Part shown: positions 10,701 to 24,900 of the stretch, one piece after another
Layout: every line of letters starts with the position of its first letter
Numbering within the stretch: the first letter of the stretch is position 1
Source: Anadara kagoshimensis
Lineage: Eukaryota; Mollusca; Bivalvia; Arcoida; Arcidae
Reading direction: 5' to 3'
Assembly (NCBI GenBank): GCA_021292105.1
Contig: CM037870.1
Coordinates: 25,411,916-25,475,915 of the forward strand
Length of the DNA: 64,000 bases
The notes under the pieces: generated by a model
The model's input: only the letters and a program-made list of their open reading frames with translations
Told to the model about the DNA's origin: nothing
Databases searched by the model: none
Translations under genes and position numbers: made by a program

Positions 10701-12587
10701 ATATTTTTTGTTTTATACCATAATTGTGCTGTTTGATTAAAAATATATTGCCATCATATTTGTGAAAGGATTGATCCACCTTATTATTAAATCTCTAAAA
10801 CAATGCTATCTATCCCACTTTTGACAAAATGCTTCATATTTTTTAATAATTATCCCCCTTTAGTCACAAGCCTATTTACACAACAAAAATAATTATTAGT
10901 CATCATGTATCGTATTTACAATTTTCTCATGAGGTTATTTTCAATTCCACAAATATTCTGAATATACAAACAACAATTTATAACATATTATAACTCTGGA
11001 ATTAAACTGTGATTTTTATTTTATCATCGTCACACTCTCCTCTGCTTAAGATGCACTAATATCCAAAGTCACCTAACACATTTATCATCATCAACAAATT
11101 GCAATATCAAAAACAAATAAATGCAAGATTCACACATGTTTCATCTACCTCTATGTCCCTGTCCATTCTTAATAATTATAATACACACCATAACATACAT
11201 ACATACATACTAACACTCAAAATAACCGAGTAAAACTTGTGGTCAACTGTGACTATAGAAATCAACATCTAGACGCTTTACGCTGATGCATATGTGAATC
11301 TTCAATATCTCAATGCTCAAAGCTTTTAAGACAGGCTTTTTAATGTTTATTTAGACATTTGACACATGTTATTTATCAGTAATCCTATTACTGACCTACA
11401 AATCTAAACATATTTATGTGATATACAAGTGTGTGCATCTTTTATATTCAAGGTATATAAAGAGCCAGGCAATGTTAAGGTGGCAATACACTTACATGTA
11501 TTAATGTTTTTCATTTAAGTTCTTGCAATTCATTTTGACACCAAATCACATAAGTAGGTATATAGTCTGATATACTATTATGACCGTATCCAGGTCAGGT
11601 CCTACTAAGCCTCTATAGAATGTAGAAAATCCTTTATCTGCTCTCAAGAAAGCAAAATTGACTATATGCACTATATGCATTTCAAGATCCTTCAATTTCA
11701 TCTATAGGTTTTGTATTGATGAATTTCTTCTCCCCTATCATTACTTCATTCAAGTTTTATCCATGCCCATTAAAATTTTTCCTGATCTCAGTGAAATGCA
11801 TGTGTGTAACTCTTGCACATCAATGTTGCAACATAATTCCAAGATATTTTTACTGGGTTAGACATTGAGAGCAAAATCTATAAAACCATTTATGGTTTTA
11901 ATTACCTGGTTTTAACTGAAACCACCTGTCCTTTTTCTTTGCAGACCATCTGGAATGGTCTTTGTTTAAACACATCATATTCTGAAAGTACCTATTCTCC
12001 ACTAAATACCACAACAAGAGTCTTAAATACAATTGTCGAAACAAGTATCAGTCAATACTGATGTACAATCTACCTGGATAAACACGTGGTATAATATATA
12101 CATGTATGTAGTTTATTAAAGCACCGCACCTTCCACATTTAAGGCATGTGTTCCCACAAAACCCTGTAAAATTTGGATTTCTGAAAAAGTTGATCCATCT
12201 ATAAAGAACACCTCTACATAATGGCTTCTGGTCTGATGGTAATGGACCATTATAAAGTCACTCAGTTCCAATGGTAAAGGAACTGAACAGTCAACAATAT
12301 TTTAAGCCAGTTCTGATGATAAAGGGCACTTTAGATTCAAAGTTCAAATGGCTCGTGTGGAAACAAGTCAAGGACTAAGTGCCTATTGGGTTAGACAGCT
12401 TAACTAAGGTAAGGTCCTTGTTGCCATGTATTAGGTTTGCCAGACAAGGAACCGGTAAGCCATTATTTATACAATATGCCATGCAAGCGTTCAGTCGTCT
12501 AGACCACAAGTATTACTCAGCAACTCTGTAAAACTCAGTAACATATAATAATAATAATAAATGAAAAATAACATTAAAATAACATAA

Positions 12588-12625
<38 letters not shown>

Positions 12626-14697
12626 TGTAGCATTCATTCTTTCACACAACAAGCAATCAATCAAAAAAATTGTCTGGAAAACAACAAACAAACAAATCGT
12701 AAAGCAGCAAGCATATCGTAGTAGCACAAAAAAATCATTTGTACATAATAATAATATACATTTAACAATATAGACAAAATTCTGAACAACTTGGTATTGT
12801 ATTTATTAATTCACATCTCCGTAAGATGACAACAGCATTCATTCTTATAAATGATGCCTCCGTAAAATGCAAATGAATTTTACACAACAACTGAAATGAC
12901 TTTTACATAATTATATATATGTATATCTATATATATATTAAATTATATAATATCCTCAACCACAAGCCCATACGTAATCTGTTCATTCCATTCCATGGTC
13001 TATTAACAATGTGCTTGATAAAATTCATGTCTAGAAATTTTGTATGAACAAGGAAATAAACCAACAAAATTTTTAGTGGTCACTTTCAGAAATGCATGTG
13101 TTGCTTTTTGTTAAGTATGTACATGCTAAAATTTGCGGGTAGTTTTAGAAAGCCCATTTCATTTTTTTTATTTTAGAGTCAATCAAATTGATATTTAAGA
13201 AAAATAAGTTATAAAGATAAATGCCTTTTCCAAATTAAAAATTGCGAGAAAAAAAAAAAAAAAATTATAATAATCCTATGATGATAATAATAATAATGAT
13301 ATGACTTAGCAGTCATGACAATTTTAACCGATGATTGACAAGTGATGAATAAAGCTTTTCAATAATGTATGTATGTATGTACAATAATTTTCAGTATCAT
13401 ATACTTCAAATCAATTTCATCTGATAATTTATTCTTCATATATACCAGATATTGACCCAATCATTAAAATTAAGATGTGAAAAAATAGGAAAATAATAAA
13501 TAATATTAATTATAATAAATGTAAAGAGAATCTGAAAACTAAATTTGACTGACCGACACCCAAGAAACTTTATGTATAATTATTAATAGTTTAAAAAAGT
13601 TCATCAAGTATCTTGTACGAGCACCTTGTGACTTATTCATCACATAGCAACACTCGGGACCACCTAATATATAACAATGCAACAGCAACACAAAAATATC
13701 CTCCTGTCAAGCCAGGTTGTCGCTGTTATAACAATCCAACCACCCCTACCCAAGTCTTACTATGTGATGAATAAAGCTACAAGGATAAATGAAAGTCACA
13801 ATAAGTATTTGGAGTCAAATATCAAGAAAATATCAAATTTAAGCCTCAAGATAATTTTTCTTTTGTTAAAAAAAGTACTTTTGTAAAATTTGCACTAATT
13901 TAATTTGACCCTTGTATCCTGGATCTGTAAAGCACTTCCTTGTCATATAACACAGATACCTGCTTTCTGTAAATATACAGCCATTTTCATTGTCACTCCG
14001 CCGCGCAAAATACCATTTAAGACATTGCATATGACATCACATCAGCAATGACAATTTTATCAATCAATAAGTTTTTTTGTCCAAATTTCTAGACTGGACA
14101 AAATTTTCTTAACCAACCCATGGATGACAGTGTGTAACCATTAGTAGTGGTTCGTCATCCCTTTCCTACCCGCCTATTATAACCTGGATTTTCTATGTCA
14201 GATTTATGACCTTGACCTTTCAACTCTCATATCACAGCCAATAATATCAGAAAAATATAGCAACATCAACATTTCTGTAGCTACAAGTATGCTTCTGTTT
14301 TAAAGACACTGGCATTGCATGACTTTATATGTTTTAATTAATACTGTAACTTGATTTCTGGTATGTCCACCAACATCAATGGCACTCCATCACAACAGTC
14401 ATATCCCATGCCAGCAAAGAGTAATAGAGAGAAAGATAAAGCGAGAGAGAGAGAGATAGTACGACAACATCAGTATGTCAATTTTCTGTATTAATCATGA
14501 CTGTCACAAATGTCGCCTCTGGCAACTAATTCGAGATCAAACAAAAGCAATCAAATCCAGCCCTTTTATCAGCTGCATAAATTTTGGAATATATGAAGAT
14601 CAGCGTGCAGTGAGTGAGCTCAATCTTTTTTTCCGTCCAACTATTGCAGCAGTTCCAAAAATATTTTTTTTTTAAATTCAAACTTTGTAATTAAGCT
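7750..14697 (-). other. AT-rich stretch downstream of LARP4; possible long 3'UTR
   Basis: About 6.9 kb holds no recognisable gene or transposon. It is AT-rich with microsatellites: (TA)n at 12588-12620, ATAC tracts near 11190 and 10565, poly(A) near 13250, TATG near 13365, and (GA)n near 14440. On the - strand an AATAAA lies at 7882-7887, followed downstream (about 7825-7860) by GT-rich DNA, a plausible distal cleavage site. Transposon density is clearly lower than on either side, which would fit an exonic 3'UTR. Nothing else supports the UTR reading. Confidence 0.35.
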
Positions 14698-15072
14698 TCA
14701 CTTATTTGAAGATCTTGAACCATCCCGCTCACCCCTGGGTTCTCTACGCCTATCTCTTCTCTCACGATTTTCTTTAGATCGCCGACTATTATTAAGACGT
14801 TGGTCTTTTACTTCATTGTCTTTTCTATTACCCTGTTCTTTGCCAGGGAGTCTGGAATTGGCAGTGGATGATGGTTTAATGGTTTGAGATTGTTCTTTGA
14901 GAGTCTGATTAGCTCGATTTGAAGAGGAGGAACCACTTTGATTTGAACTATCTCCTTTAGTCACGCTGTCCTCTGATTGGTTAATTTCGGCAGTAGCTTC
15001 GTTATCTCTTCCTCTTTGCACCATTTGAGCATATGAAAGTTTTACAGGAACGGACATTGCTGGTTTATCAAC
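14698..15072 (-). CDS. LARP4: LARP4 coding exon 17 (last)
   Basis: The acceptor is TCTTTTTTAG|GTTGAT, phase 0. It encodes residues 725-848: [19 protein letters not shown], the conserved block equivalent to human KLSYAEV / MSYSEV, then a Ser/Asn/Lys-rich linker and a highly charged tail rich in [14 protein letters not shown], ending SSNK and TGA. The tail is disordered-looking and basic. Confidence 0.93.
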   Translation of the reverse strand, partial: VDKPAMSVPVKLSYAQMVQRGRDNEATAEINQSEDSVTKGDSSNQSGSSSSNRANQTLKEQSQTIKPSSTANSRLPGKEQGNRKDNEVKDQRLNNSRRSKENRERRDRRREPRGERDGSRSSNK

Positions 15073-15927
15073 CTAAAAAAGACAAGTCAAGATTATCAAT
15101 CAGTGACTGAATAATTCTAGCATACAGGATTCTCTTTTATCACATAACAAGCCAATCAAAAAAACTGTACCTATGCAATTTTTTATAAGCCATGTGTTGT
15201 TAAAGTTCCTTGTCAAAGGACACTGAATTAGCAAAACTAGCAGAACCATTTCCCCAAGTCCTGGGATCAAACAAGTATTCTCCAACTTGAAATGTGAAGC
15301 ATTGAAGTGTGTTTTTATGGTCTTGCAGATTCTGTCAAAACTTGTTACCTGTTATAGATATAGGCACTTATTTCATACTTTTTAGTTTGAGCTTGGTTTG
15401 AATATAAACCTCATAAGACTGTAACACAATACATACCACTTTAACATGAGTTTGTGTAGGTATAGCAACAACTCTGGTAGCAGCTGGTTCTGATATTAAT
15501 TTCTGATGGCTCTCTGCAGTGCTGGCAGATGACTTATTTGTTCTGAAAAATGTAAGTAAAATTTAAAATAGTAAAGTCTAGATTTACTGCTAAATTTATC
15601 GAGCCTGAAATTAGCATTATAACCGTTTGGCAATAAATATAAGAAGTATTAGAACACATAAAAGATATAAAATAGACTCCGGGACTTGCAATAAGTAGGG
15701 TTAATTAACTGGGTAAGATCATAATTCATGTACATGGAAAAACTTCATAAAATTAAATTGATGAAAAACATCATACTGCTAAAGATGGATGTTTTCAACA
15801 AAAATAATTTTTATCTTTTAAAATAAATATTTCTCCCCTTTTTAATAACATTTTTCAAAATTTCCAATTCTTACAAAGAAAATTTGTATAGTTATTTATG
15901 GATGGCAGTGTATTTACAGCATGGATC

Positions 15928-15984
<57 letters not shown>

Positions 15985-18900
15985 TGGAGGTGAGACAGGC
16001 GGTGTTGGCACTCTTGTGTCTGCTGTAGGAGCAGTAGTTACATTAGCACTATTATTACTACTGCTAACAACAGAAGGTACAGCAGATACTCCATTTAGTG
16101 AGGAGCCATTACTGCTGTTGCTGCTAGAATCCCCACCATCTTCCTTCTGTGCTTGTGGTGGCAGTGGTGGCGACGTAACCATCATGTTTGATGATGTGAT
16201 GGCTGAGGCAGGTGGTGGTGTAGGAGGTGATGGTACTCGGACAGGAGAAGGAACCCGCTGTGGCTTGACTTCACGAACCTGTGGTTTTGCTGTTCCTTTC
16301 ACAACATCAGACATTTTGCTATCAAAAATGTCACCTGCTGTACTTGAGGAACTCTGAAACAAACAAGAAACATCAAGTACAATAAGAGTATATATAAAGA
16401 GAATAATATATCATATATAACATACTGTATGGCAAAATCCATTTATCTCATCCTGGTATGAGTGGTGCACTCAAGAAGGGATAAGCACCAGCCTAATATG
16501 TTTAGACTTGAATTTTCAAGAAGAAAATATATAAACACTTTAACCATAAATTCAGCTGAATACATAACTAAAATAAATTCAACTGAATACAACTAAAATT
16601 GTCAGTGAAGCGTAAGTTTTGAAGGTTTGTTATTGGGTCATGAGAATCTCATATTGAATAAATTCGAAATCTGAGACTCACAATAATTTTTCAAAATAAA
16701 TCTGATCAAACTAAATAATAATCGATGCACAGGTTTACCACTATCATTAATCTGTGCATAATATCAGAAAAATTGGATCATGCACAACTGAATACACCTC
16801 CAGACAAAAAGGTCTACAGAAAGACAAGGCAATTCCAGTATAAAACCCTCCCCTTCGTTACTTGAATTCTACAGTAGCATTACTGCTAATTAACACTAAG
16901 ATACAACAAAGTTTTTACACTTACAGATGATGTTCCTGGGCCTGGCAGTGGCGGGAACGAGTTGATTTCTAGATCAAACTGGGTTTCTTTTAAAGATTTA
17001 TTGTCCTTCACTGTTGTCTGTGAAGAAGGTATACTCTGTCGCTGTGAATAAAAAAAATAATCAACCTTCAACATCAGACCATTTGTCAAAACTGAAACAT
17101 TTCATGTCTACTAAGTTTTAAGATTCCTGAAAATTTTACTTTCAACTTTTTCTTTTCTTTTTTACATGTGAATCTGTCTAACCCATTGGATTTAAGACTT
17201 TGTTTGGGCTACTGTTAAACCTCATTTACAAGCCCCTCGATAAACTTGCCACATCACACTGTCAATACAGGATTTTGAAGTCCTAAAATATACAGGTTAT
17301 ATTTTTCCTCATGAGACTCCCTAAATTTATTGCCAAATAGGCTTCCAATGCTAAAATCTCCATTTTAAGATTTAAAGGTTAATTTATATACAATATTCAT
17401 CTTCATCCAAATCCAAGAGGGGAGGTGGGGGTGGCATAGTTGATGAAGAAATATTAACAGTATGCCATGAAAATTTATTTCAGTTGACTGTTTATCAATT
17501 AAGACAGAATTTTGGTTAATTTACAGTGAGGTGTAGGTATCTGGGTTTATTAGTATAAACCAGAACATAGCATCAAATTTTAAATCTAAAACATTGAAAT
17601 TGGCAGTAACACAAAAAGTATATGCCGGTAGATTTTCTGCATTAAGTGGGCCTTGCAGGTGAGCCAACTGACTATTAACTTTTAGATTAAAAATATGGCA
17701 TAAAAATGTTAGAACTACATCTCTAGCTTTTATCTTACTATATGACTATATCTTACTGGTATTCTAGCACCATCATCGTCTCTTCTTCGTCTACTTCTGT
17801 AGCTCCTTCTAAAACAAAAGTTAAAATACATATAAGGCACTGTTCTAACATCTTCAAATACTATTTACAATGTAAGATCTTAATATATTTACGTGGTTTC
17901 ATCCTGTACTTTGGCTTTTGCCCTCCCAGGGATCTTTCACGCTAGAAGAGATCATTTCTCGAGTTTCTAGAGTTTCCCCTCAATTTATATGCAAATTCAA
18001 TTGGAATTTTTTACCTAAAAATTTGAGAAAATATGTACTTTCTGGCATTAAGAATGGGTTCTGCCAGTAGCCGCCAGAAAAATTCCTGCTTTCCCCTTCC
18101 CCCTTCTCTAAATAATGTGATACAAGATATAGTAGTCATTATGTAGGGATAATCCTAAGAATTATCTCCCTTTAACTGAAAATGGTTGATTACATCCATT
18201 CCTTTTACAGATTTACCCTCCCTGCCATTATGTGGTAAATGATCATTAACACTGATAATAAACTAAGCATTTATTCACAAAATTAGACAATATAATGGAG
18301 ATATGTGGCAATAAAACCTAACTCGATTCATGTTTATGAAATCTAACAAGTAGAATTTTTTTACCTTTGAGAGGGAGGCAAACTATCTGATTGTCTATTG
18401 CTAATTCCATTATCAACAGACTGCTGAATTGAAGAGTGAGCATGTGAATGATTCATAGAGTTATCTCCCCTTCTACTCTGTCCTTGATACGAATGGTGAC
18501 CAGAAATCTGCGAGCTATCCGAGTTCCTAGGACTCGTCCGCGGCCGATCATTCATCGACCGGTCATGACTTAATCTGTTTTCTGCATTCATTCTATCTTG
18601 ATTATTTGGCCTGTGTGGCTTCTGATTGCGACTATTTATAGAATAATAAGAAAATAATTAAAGTGTTATTTTTCAAATGATATGGAATTGGTAATTTAAA
18701 CATGGTCAAAGTCTAATAAGCTAACAGATTATGGAAAATAGTGTTCGCTATTTCCTGAAATATTGTCATTTTGACTAGTAATCATCAAATCAAACACAAA
18801 CATACCAATCCATGTTCAAATCACGAAAGCAAAGTAAAAACTTTGAAAACTGACAAAGTGTTAAACACATGCAATTCCACAAGGAAAGTGAGGTCGGGTG

Positions 18901-21900
18901 CTTGAAAAGAAAAACACCTCCTGTTTATCTAACTATACCTACTATGTATAAAACTAAAACTGTAGGACGTAAAATATATCCAGGATACTTTTTGGATACA
19001 AGAGATATCATACTTAACAACATTGTGATAACAGCTAATTGTGCTACTCCATATCCAATTCTGCAATAACATTATGGGGTTGCATAAGGTATGCTAATAT
19101 TTCAAGTTTGTTAAAAAAATTTCTACCAGTTCTAACTACTAATAAAGCTAACAATCAAGTTACAGACAGTGATTTCAAAAATATAGTACATGAATAAAAT
19201 CTATTTGAAAACTTAACATAAATGTTGATAATGTCAAAGCCAGAAAAGTTAACACCAATGTAATGTCACAATTCCATTAAAGTGGTCATGCTAACACGAG
19301 ACAAATGAAAATAAAAACAAACTTACTTATTTCTATTCACATTGGAAAATGGGGGCCTACTTTGAGGCGGGTTTATTTTCACACTGGTTGCCTGGTAACC
19401 GTTCATGGCAAGAACCTGTAATAACAAAGTATTGTCCTGTGGGATCGTTACAATCAAGAAGAGTATACATACATATATAGTTATATATATAGACAGAGTT
19501 CATGAGCATCAATACCGTGAACAAATTGTCCACCATCACTGTGAGATTGACAAAAACTTCCTCCCCACGATAAATAAGTGAAAGAATCTTCAACTTGGAT
19601 ATAAACAGTTTTTTAACACATTAAACCGCATCAAATGAATTTAATTTGTTATACACCCAAAAGTAATTTGTATCTTGTACAGTACATTATTTGTATCTTA
19701 TAAGAGAACAAGCAGATTTGTTATACACCCAAATATAATTTGTATAGTATATAGCATAAATGAACATGCACTTAAACCCACTTGAACTGGGCAAAAAGGT
19801 TTTTACATAAAATCTTGCAGTAAAAGGTCTCTAGTGTTCTCAATATAATTTCTTACATGTAAACTCGTTTCTGTTTTTACAAATGTTTTCAAAATTAAAG
19901 ACAGAAGAAACGAAACAAGTTAAGAATTATTTTTTGAAAACAAGACTTTTTTTTTTTTTTTTAACAAGAATCAAACCACAAACATTTTTGGCCCTGTTCA
20001 CTCATTTTTATTACACAATATGGGACTATATACAACTATTTCTTTTTACAGTGCAACATTTATTGCATTAAACACTCATGATTTCAAGGAAATATCTCCA
20101 CGATGGATAATAATTTTGCCACTTTAACCATACAAAGAAGTGCATGTGAACAAGTTTTTAATGTGTAAATTGATCCAAGTCAAGAAGAACAGTGCAAAAA
20201 TAAACACAACTGACAGTGCTAAATACCACAACTGCAAATGTTGAAAATTCACCATGGCGACTCATAACAAAACAAATACTGTTTTATACACAGGATGAAG
20301 TTCATAGGGAAAGGATATTTAAAGGTGACTAAGTGTTTATTGGACTTTTCCTCGCACTTTCACTATTTTTTCATGTTTTGCTTTTAACAAGGTTGCGGTT
20401 TTTCAGGCTCATCAAAGACATGATAGCCAGTCTAAAACCTAATATTGTAGAACTCAGCAATAGGATTTGCCACTGTATGGTATGATCAACATCCCTGAAG
20501 GCTTCTGTGGAACAGGAATGTTTTCATGGGAAACCACTAACTGATGTGCTTCCATGTCTAAAAAATAATTGTTTCACAAATATGTCAGAATTATTACACA
20601 GAAGACTGGCAATGCCCCAAATTAAAGTTAAAAAAAATAAACTTGAAGCTTACCATGCTTGGGTCCAGCAAGGTAGGACTAGTGGGCCATGACGGCAAAA
20701 TTGCTGGACTTGAAGTGAAGAACGGAATCTGCAAAACAGAAAAGAATAATAAATTTCTGAAAACATGTTTTTATGGATTATTTGAGATAGTTTGAAAATT
20801 TATAAAGACAATGGAAACATGAAAATTCATAGACAATGGAAATGTACTTTATTTCTTGAAACTAGGTTTCCACAAATTTAAATTTAGTCCAATTGCCAAT
20901 TAAAGTATTTTTTCCACAAATTTGCTAATTGCAATTGCAATTTAGATAATACAGCTTTACTATACACACCTGTTGTCCGTTAATATATGGGTTTACATTT
21001 GGCATTAGAGGTACTTGTTGTATAGGGAATTGCTGTTGTTGCTGTTCTGTTGTCTGTTGTTGTTGTTGCTGCTGCTGCTGTTGTTGTTGTGTTTGTTGCT
21101 GTTGAGCTTGTTGCTGGGCAGCCTGTGTTTGTTGGTAACGCTTGTATCCATTCCTTGGGTATGTCATTTTAATAAGTGGTTTTGCTTTTATTCTGGCCTA
21201 GAACACAAAAATAATTCATGAATAATTAATTGTTACTAAAAATACTATTATACATGTTACAATTCAGGGGCTTCTGTGATAATGGTCTCTTACTGTCTAG
21301 GTAGAATAATGTGGAGCAAAAACCCAAGTACCAGAAGAAACCACTCGCCTTGGACTAGTAAACTGTTAAATTTTCTCACATTATGATCTGCACAAATGGA
21401 TTCAAATCTTCATGAATAGAGACATTGTCCTCCGTAAGCTGGCTCTTAAGACCACTTGCCCTAGGACTCGATTTGAAATAAATAGAAGCTTACTGAATGT
21501 TTGAATTTAAAACTATACACACAACACTAAACAATCGTTGGTGTGGTGTAAATATAGGAAATGATAATTTTGTGACGCCCTTGTCCTATTTAAACAATTT
21601 CAATCATAAGATAAAAATATTATGGCAAAAGTATTTCATCCTCCTAAAACGATACACAGTTATCTAACTGTAAAATATGAACATACCATTATGGGTTTTC
21701 CAAGAAATGTTTTAACATTTTCCCTCAGATACTGGTAAGCCTGCTGAGCATCTGCATCAGAGTCAAAGGTCACATACCAATTATCATTGTGGGCAAATTC
21801 ACAACTGACAAACTTTGGACAACTTTCTCCAGAAAATAGTGCTTTCACATCCTACAAGAAACAAACAAGTACATATTTACCAAAACTAAATCTAATGACA

Positions 21901-24900
21901 GATCTATACAATATACAGTCGACTCTCGTTAATTCGAAATTGAAGGGATCGGATGAAAAATTTCGATTTATCCGAATTTCGAATTAACCGTTTTGATCGC
22001 CGACGGACACTTCAGAACGATGATAAAGGGAGATAACTCTAATAGTAAATCACTCCTCCATTGATGTCACGTGTATGCTGTTACATATTATGGTGTATCT
22101 ACGATTAAAAATCATTTTGAATTTTTCTATGTTAATGTAAAGCTTAACAAACTAAAGTTTGACCACGTTCTGTAAGCACTAAATAAGTAATTCGGAAAAT
22201 GCACCGTAGCTTTCAAGATTCCATTGAGATTTTCCGTTAAACACGGATTATGGCGAGGCAAAAAAAAAGTCTTGAAAAAACTTCACCGTAACTTACAAGA
22301 TTCCATTGAGATTTTCCGTTAAACACGGATTATGGCGAGGCAAAAAAAAGTCTTGAAAAAACTTCACCGTAACTTACAAGGTTCCATTAAAGTTTCCCCA
22401 GCTCTAGCGATTCTCAATTGAAGAATTGTTTTATCAAGATTTTTTAACAATTTACACCTTTTCCCTACTACCGATCTACATATAGCTATACTAGTAACTC
22501 CTGTCAAAATTCATTAAATTTTGTGCATCATCGTAATTTCTTCATCCCTAATCCTAAGCGTCTGACTTTGGTGATTTTTAAAATCACAGTTTGTCATGTC
22601 ACACACCTGTAATTAACACCTTCCAGACAGTAGCTGAATGGTGTAAACAATTGGCCTTGATAGATCAAAGAAGTTTCGGCGTGTCGATTAGCTTTGGGTA
22701 TTTTGTGGAATAGAAGACCGCCCACTCTTTAAGTTTAAACCAATGAAATTTCTCCTCTTACTGACTGACATTTTACTAATGACCGGTATGTCAAGTACAA
22801 ATTGAAAATCGTGAAAATAGCACGAGATGCTGACTTTCTTTTTATGGGTATTTTTAGTCGGAAATGAATCTTCCGAGTAAGCCATCATTCTGTTACTAAA
22901 TAAGAGATGGAGTAATTATTACAGGTATTGTTCAAGTTTAAGATAGAATATTTTTGTGTATTTTTTTTTTTTTTTTTTTTTTTTGCCGCTTGTATAAACT
23001 TTCAAAAGTATAAACAAGGAAAGTATATTTCGATTAAAACTTTAGATTTTCATTATATTTCGTATTAGATTGGACTGAAAATTGATTTCGATTTAAACGT
23101 TGGAATTTTCGTTATATTTCGTAATTTGGACTGAAAATTCACTTCGAATTAAGCAAAATTTCGAAATTCGGTATTTCGAATTAAACGTACAAATTTACAT
23201 AGAAATACATAGCGGTCTGACGGGACCATTTGTATCACTTCGATTTAAGCGAAATTTCGATTCAACCGATTTCGAATTAACGAGAGTCGACTGTATACCT
23301 AAAATATTTTATGCAATAAAGCAAACACATGATTACATTTAACCCTCCGGCTCAATTAATTTTTATTGGAACTGTGGAGATTTTCAAAGAATCCACCAGC
23401 TCAGTGTTATAATCAATTTAAATTCATTGTGTGTGCATTATTTTTAAATGCCATCAGTTGGAAGATTTGTCAGCCAGACTTTAAAATACTGGTCTAAGTC
23501 GATAACTTTAAACAGATTTACTGTATTAAAACATTTTTTTTTTTCAATTTTGATCTAAATTCATCCAGTGATGTGAAAGGTATGGAACAAACACAATTTT
23601 ACATGGACAAACAGACACAGTGTGTTTTTTATATCCCATCCCCTCAATGTCTGTGAGTGTATAAAATGTTCAAAACATAAGAGTTACTGTAGGCTGGTTA
23701 AGATCATACCTCTACTGGAGTGGTGTCCGGTATTTCTCGTAATATAACAATACATCTGTTATGATTAGGCCGCACCTTCTCTCCTTTCTCATCAACCTGA
23801 AAGTTCTGAGACTCTGAAACAGACAAAAAATTTATGGTACATTAAATATTCAATCTTACATTCTGCAATTCTTTGACATTATACAGGCTCAGTTACAACA
23901 AATATGTCACAGTATTTTAAAGGCCGATTTTCGTAAAATTAAAGAGAACATTAAGTTTCCTAATTTGGAGCCCAAAGTCAAATTTTGTGCAAATTTAACA
24001 CTACTTTAACTTTAATTTTGATAGGGCTTTATGTGCCGATCTTATACACCAAGTTTCAAGCTTCAAGGCAGTTTATAACAAGAGCAGTTAGCCCAAAGAA
24101 AGTATATTTTGAAACCCTCAACTAGAAAACTTTATGCAAATTCCCGAAATAACGATGGGAAGAAGTAAACTTATTGTATTTATTCTAAACAAACATTATG
24201 AAGTATTTATTCTAAACAAACATTATGAAGTATTACATGTGATATGCTGGTGAACCTCATTTAGATTGTTTGAGGGTAATTTAAATGGTACAGCTGAGCG
24301 GCTACCCAGTCAAGGTTTCCCCAAGATGCACTGTGGTCCATTGCGGGTGTTTAAACCAGGGACTACAGAGTAACTGGCTTACCTCTGAGAAGTTCTGTGA
24401 TTAGTTCTGTGTTACTTGTAAGTTCCTGTATCTGTTGTAGATTAGCCACTGTAGCAATCGGTAAATACTGATCAGAATCCATTTGTGACTGTAAATAGGA
24501 ATCACTGGCAAGTGTTTCCCTGTTTGACAAAATAAAATAAAATGTTATCCACAAATTCAAATAATGGCAAGTCTTTCCCTGATGAAAAACATAAAATGAA
24601 ATGCAATCATTCACAGATTTGGCCTTATTTTTAAAAAGAAAAGATGAAATGTTTTTCACTTATAAAATTCATGTTTTCACATAGCATTTCAAGATATGTT
24701 GAAAAAACTACAATTTATGTTGCCAAATACAAAACTCACCAAATTTATCAAAACATAATTTATTCTTAATAGATCTTGAACTATTTTAAAAAGGACTTTG
24801 TTTTAAGTCTAATTATGTTGTATATTTAAGAAAGCTGCCATAACAAACAAATTACTGGACTTTAAAGAACTGCTTATAGACCCATGTGTTTGTACATATA

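Noticed and set aside
16016-16357. A 113-codon + strand frame opposite LARP4 exon 15
   Set aside because: Antisense shadow of a real exon whose phase, splice sites and motifs are supported on the - strand.
21015-21221. A leucine-rich + strand frame
   Set aside because: Antisense translation of the LARP4 polyglutamine tract.
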